Notes under the pieces: model-generated
Told to the model about the DNA's origin: nothing
What the model saw: the letters and a program-made list of their open reading frames with translations, nothing else
The model's database searches: none
Assembly (NCBI GenBank): GCA_002839245.1
Contig: PGXR01000065.1
Coordinates: 1 to 13,178 of the forward strand
Origin: Spirochaetae bacterium HGW-Spirochaetae-7
GTDB taxonomy: Bacteria; Spirochaetota; Spirochaetia; Treponematales; UBA12059
Direction of reading: 5' to 3'
Length of the DNA stretch: 13,178 nt
Position numbers and translations under genes: made by a program
Shown: positions 12,717-13,178 of the stretch, in pieces
Numbering within the stretch: position 1 is the first letter of the stretch
Layout of the letters: each line of letters starts with the position of its first letter

Positions 12717-13178
12717 TGAAGGACCCGATGACGTCACTCGAGCGCGTTCTTGCGGCGCTCGGCCTGAAAGTGGAACCGGACAGGGTTCCGCTGTTTCTGC
12801 TCCTGACGACGCACGGCGCCAGCGAATTGGGCCTTTCCATCAAGGACTACTACTCGAAGGCCGAGCATGTCGTCGAGGGCCAGCTCAGGCTTAGGGCGCG
12901 CTACGGTTCAGACTGCCTGTACTCATTCTTCTACGCCTCGCTCGAGACGGCGGCATGGGGAGGCGAGACGATCTTCGTTGACGATGGTCCCCCGAATGCC
13001 GGCGAGCCGCCCATCGGCGAGCTGTCCATGATAGAGTCGCTCGAGCGTCCCCGCGTCGGGGACTGCCGCAGTCTCGGAATGGTGCTCGAGGCCACCAGAA
13101 GCCTCAAGTCCGCCATCGGTGACGAGGCTCCGGTACTGGGCGTCGTAATGTCGCCGTTCTCCCTCCCGGTTATGCAGC
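12716..13178 (+). CDS. Uroporphyrinogen decarboxylase (HemE)-family methyltransferase, MtaA/MtbA-like, cut by window edge
   Basis: The first 154 residues of a protein running off the right edge. The start ATG overlaps the TGA of the corrinoid gene by one base, with GGGGAGG 7 bases upstream. The N-terminus (LAALGLKVEPDRVPLFLLLTTHGASELGLSIKDYYSKAE) and the middle (RYGSDCLYSFFYAS, AWGGETIFVDDGPPN, GVVMSPFSLP) are typical of the HemE/MtaA barrel. MtaA-type enzymes move the methyl group from the corrinoid protein to coenzyme M or another acceptor; the zinc-binding residues lie beyond the window. Because it follows a corrinoid protein directly, a methyltransferase is more likely than heme-pathway HemE. 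Confidence 0.88.
   Translation, partial: MKDPMTSLERVLAALGLKVEPDRVPLFLLLTTHGASELGLSIKDYYSKAEHVVEGQLRLRARYGSDCLYSFFYASLETAAWGGETIFVDDGPPNAGEPPIGELSMIESLERPRVGDCRSLGMVLEATRSLKSAIGDEAPVLGVVMSPFSLPVMQ

Noticed and set aside
1..13178. CRISPR array, given the CARF domain
   Set aside because: No regularly spaced short repeats and no cas genes; CARF domains also occur in RtcR-type regulators without CRISPR.
1..13178. tRNA or rRNA genes
   Set aside because: No stretch with tRNA-like arms or rRNA motifs was recognised by eye; short RNAs cannot be ruled out without a model search.

Overview
ORGANISM. The window is mostly G+C-rich bacterial chromosome with strong purine-rich Shine-Dalgarno sites. It carries sigma-54-type promoters, a sigma-54 activator, an outer-membrane-type protein and corrinoid methyltransferase genes, so a Gram-negative-type anaerobe is likely. 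A spirochaete would fit, but this is a low-confidence guess with no rRNA or marker gene to test it. Several islands (hemerythrin gene, two toxin-antitoxin modules, repeats, broken genes) mark this as an accessory, rearranging region.

LAYOUT. (1) 1-1492, minus strand: 5' part of a superfamily 1 helicase/ATPase gene that runs off the left edge. (2) 1541-2561: a HEPN/MNT toxin-antitoxin module bracketed by an exact 20-bp direct repeat. (3) 2566-4227: an RtcR-like regulator with an N-terminal CARF domain, a sigma-54 AAA+ domain and a Fis-type HTH. Just upstream on the same strand is a small outer-membrane beta-barrel gene (4280-4861) with a good sigma-54 promoter (4885-4900). (4) 4895-5203: a degenerate second copy of the region around the gene at 7639-8760, reduced by a clean internal deletion of about 1 kb. 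(5) 5197-5976: an AT-rich hemerythrin gene ending in an integron attC-like structure. (6) 6030-7542: an exported protein of unknown function, a second attC-like structure, a small unknown gene and a signal-peptide stub. (7) 7565-8930: a divergent pair of sigma-54-like promoters, an intact membrane-anchored EF-hand/transglutaminase-like protease gene, another sigma-54 promoter and another signal-peptide stub. (8) 9020-10528: an AbiE toxin-antitoxin module with its own promoter and operator-like repeat. (9) 10665-11906: a MATE transporter pseudogene with three lesions. (10) 12072-13178: a corrinoid protein and a MtaA/HemE-family methyltransferase (cut by the right edge).

HOW IT MAY WORK. The most interesting system is the centre. 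An RNA-damage-type sensor (CARF-sigma-54 activator) sits beside at least four compact sigma-54-like promoters. In each of the three that read directly into a signal-peptide gene or the protease gene with the tightest spacing, the predicted start of transcription lies just before the Shine-Dalgarno sequence. They drive envelope genes: a beta-barrel, a membrane-anchored protease and two genes now cut to signal-peptide stubs. The unit was duplicated and each copy lost different parts: copy 1 keeps the barrel and lost the protease, copy 2 keeps the protease and lost the barrel-position gene. Integron-like cassettes and toxin-antitoxin modules then occupied the broken places. The CARF gene's link to these promoters is inferred from position and promoter type, not proven.
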